Under the pieces are notes generated by a model, which had not been told where the DNA came from, made no database searches, and saw only the letters and a program-made list of their open reading frames with translations. Both the position numbers and the translations under genes were made by a program. From Acidimicrobiia bacterium (GTDB lineage Bacteria > Actinomycetota > Acidimicrobiia > Spongiisociales > UBA5794): 5,745 bases of DNA. The stretch is taken from NCBI GenBank assembly GCA_030618675.1, contig JAUXCV010000117.1:1-5745 (forward strand), written 5' to 3'. Of this stretch, positions 4,529 through 5,745 are shown piece by piece. Numbering within the stretch: the stretch's first letter is position 1; each line of letters opens with the position of its first letter.

Positions 4529-5745
4529 CTCACCTCTCCAAGGATCAGGGGTCGGGGGGCTTGTGGTTCATCGGACAGGATCCAGGCGGTCTCGAGCACG
4601 CGGAGACAAGCCGCAAGCTGGTCGTCCGTGTTGTAGCTCACGGTTGCCAACGAGTCGCCGGCGGCGACCTCATCGCCGACCTTTGCCTGGATGGTGATGC
4701 CGACGCCGGGATCGACGTCGTCTTCCTTCGCCTGGCGTCCGGCTCCGAGACGAACCGCTGATCGGCCGACGGCGAGAGCGTCGCAACGCTCGACGAACCC
4801 GGATCTATCTGCGGCGATGGTGAAGGCACGTTCTGCAGATGGGAAGAGCGACAGATCGTCGAGCACCCTGGGGTCTCCACCCTGGGCTTCTATGACCTTG
4901 GCGAACACGTCGAGTGCGTCGCCGGAAGCGATGACCGAATCGAGTCGAGAACGAGCCTCATCCCGATCGGCGGCGACACCGCCGAGGATCAGCATTTCCT
5001 CTCCCAGACGGAGGGTGAGTTCGGTGGTGTCCTCCGGTCCGTGGCCTTTGAGAATCGCGATCGACTCGATCATCTCGTTCGCATTGCCCACCTCGGTGCC
5101 GAGCGGTTGATCCATGTCGGTGAGGATGCCGACGACCGGCGTGTCGTGGGACTTCCCGATCCCGACCATGGTCTCCGCCAGCTCCCTTCCGGACGCAACG
5201 TCCTTCATGAACGCTCCGGAGCCGATCTTGACGTCGAGGACGAGGCCGTCGAGGTCTTCAGCGAGCTTCTTCGACATGATCGACGACGAGATCAACGGCA
5301 CCGACGGCACCGTGCCGCTCGCGTCGCGGAGCGCGTAGATCCGCCGATCGGCCGGCACGAGCGTCTCTGATTGGCCGGCGAGGACGAGACCGAGCTCATC
5401 GAGTTGGCGTGCGAACTCGTCGGGGTCGAGACGGGTCCGGAAGCCGGGGATCGTCTCGAGTTTGTCGAGCGTTCCGCCGGTATGGCCCAAGCCACGACCG
5501 GACATCATCGGGATCGCGACCCCGCAAGCGACGACCAGAGGAGCGAGGGGGATACTGATCTTGTCCCCGACACCGCCCGTCGAGTGTTTGTCGATCTTGG
5601 GCATGTCGGTTGCCGAGAGGTCGAGGACGTCTCCGGAGTGGAGCATCGCGTCCGTCCATGCGGCGAGCTCGACTTGCGACATGCCGCGGAACATGATCGC
5701 CATCAGGAGCGCCGAGAGCTGATAGTCGGGGATCACGTCGGCGGT
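4525..5745 (-). CDS. deoA: Pyrimidine-nucleoside (thymidine) phosphorylase, N-terminus outside the window
   Basis: The enzyme cleaves thymidine/deoxyuridine (and uridine if of the PyNP type) with phosphate to base plus (deoxy)ribose-1-phosphate. About 406 residues are visible. The frame is open to the right edge, and the GTG at 5736 is an internal valine in TADVIPDYQLSALLMAI. Compared with the usual ~430-440 residues, about 25-30 are missing. Counting that GTG as 1, KIDKHSTGGVGDK (47-59) is the phosphate-binding segment, SGRGLGHTGGTLDKLE (79-94) is the family signature, DVKIGSGAFMKD (168-179) carries active-site Lys and Ser, and GRSAVRLGAGR...GVGI (324-347) begins the C-terminal PyNP domain. 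Length and the absence of an extra N-terminal domain argue against archaeal AMP phosphorylase. Thymidine versus broad pyrimidine specificity cannot be decided here. It is co-transcribed with punA (ATGA overlap); their promoter lies beyond the window. Confidence 0.95.
   Translation of the reverse strand, partial: TADVIPDYQLSALLMAIMFRGMSQVELAAWTDAMLHSGDVLDLSATDMPKIDKHSTGGVGDKISIPLAPLVVACGVAIPMMSGRGLGHTGGTLDKLETIPGFRTRLDPDEFARQLDELGLVLAGQSETLVPADRRIYALRDASGTVPSVPLISSSIMSKKLAEDLDGLVLDVKIGSGAFMKDVASGRELAETMVGIGKSHDTPVVGILTDMDQPLGTEVGNANEMIESIAILKGHGPEDTTELTLRLGEEMLILGGVAADRDEARSRLDSVIASGDALDVFAKVIEAQGGDPRVLDDLSLFPSAERAFTIAADRSGFVERCDALAVGRSAVRLGAGRQAKEDDVDPGVGITIQAKVGDEVAAGDSLATVSYNTDDQLAACLRVLETAWILSDEPQAPRPLILGEVR

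Noticed and set aside
3863..4636. Long + strand open frame (257 codons) opposite punA
   Set aside because: Antisense shadow of punA, whose catalytic motifs are all intact; composition is dominated by Arg/Glu/Val with no family signature.
5734..5736. GTG as the true start of deoA
   Set aside because: The frame continues upstream to the window edge and homologues have about 25-30 more residues before IPDYQ, so this is an internal Val codon.

Overview
The window is dense, high-GC bacterial chromosome with seven protein-coding genes, two of them cut by the window edges. No RNA genes, mobile elements or CRISPR arrays are visible. The organism is most likely an actinobacterium or a close high-GC relative. 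The clues are the GC-rich third positions, stop-start overlaps between neighbouring genes, and an EtfB whose nucleotide-binding segment (ESTDGSSGVVP) and C-terminal tail resemble, from memory, the actinobacterial FixA/EtfB type. This placement is inference; no rRNA or other marker is present.

Left part, + strand: the C-terminal GTPase (NG) domain of the SRP receptor FtsY (1-620) runs by an ATGA overlap into a cytidine deaminase gene, cdd (617-1021). cdd converges on etfA with only 12 bp between them. A small hairpin and a tandem 8-bp repeat lie at that junction.

Right part, - strand, read from the right edge leftwards: a pyrimidine-nucleoside/thymidine phosphorylase (deoA, 5' end outside the window), then a trimeric-type purine nucleoside phosphorylase (punA, ATGA overlap), then an unrecognised 278-residue membrane protein 13 bp further on. 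A 93-bp gap holds a weak terminator-like hairpin, a good sigma-70-type promoter with a palindrome over its -35 box, and a strong Shine-Dalgarno sequence. This starts a second transcription unit, etfB-etfA (TGATG overlap), encoding both subunits of electron transfer flavoprotein.

Functionally, Cdd (cytidine to uridine), DeoA (pyrimidine nucleoside to base plus (deoxy)ribose-1-phosphate) and PunA (the same for purine nucleosides) form a nucleoside salvage/catabolism set. The set is split between two strands and interrupted by etfBA. ETF carries electrons from flavin dehydrogenases such as acyl-CoA dehydrogenases; no partner dehydrogenase or ETF-quinone oxidoreductase is in view.

Most of the window is conventional metabolism. 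The least explained items are the 278-residue protein (two tandem copies of a two-helix membrane module plus a near-perfect 23-residue repeat in its N-terminal tail), the palindromic operator candidate in front of etfB, and an Arg-to-Ala change next to the zinc site of Cdd. I see no convincing evidence of a wholly new multi-gene system.
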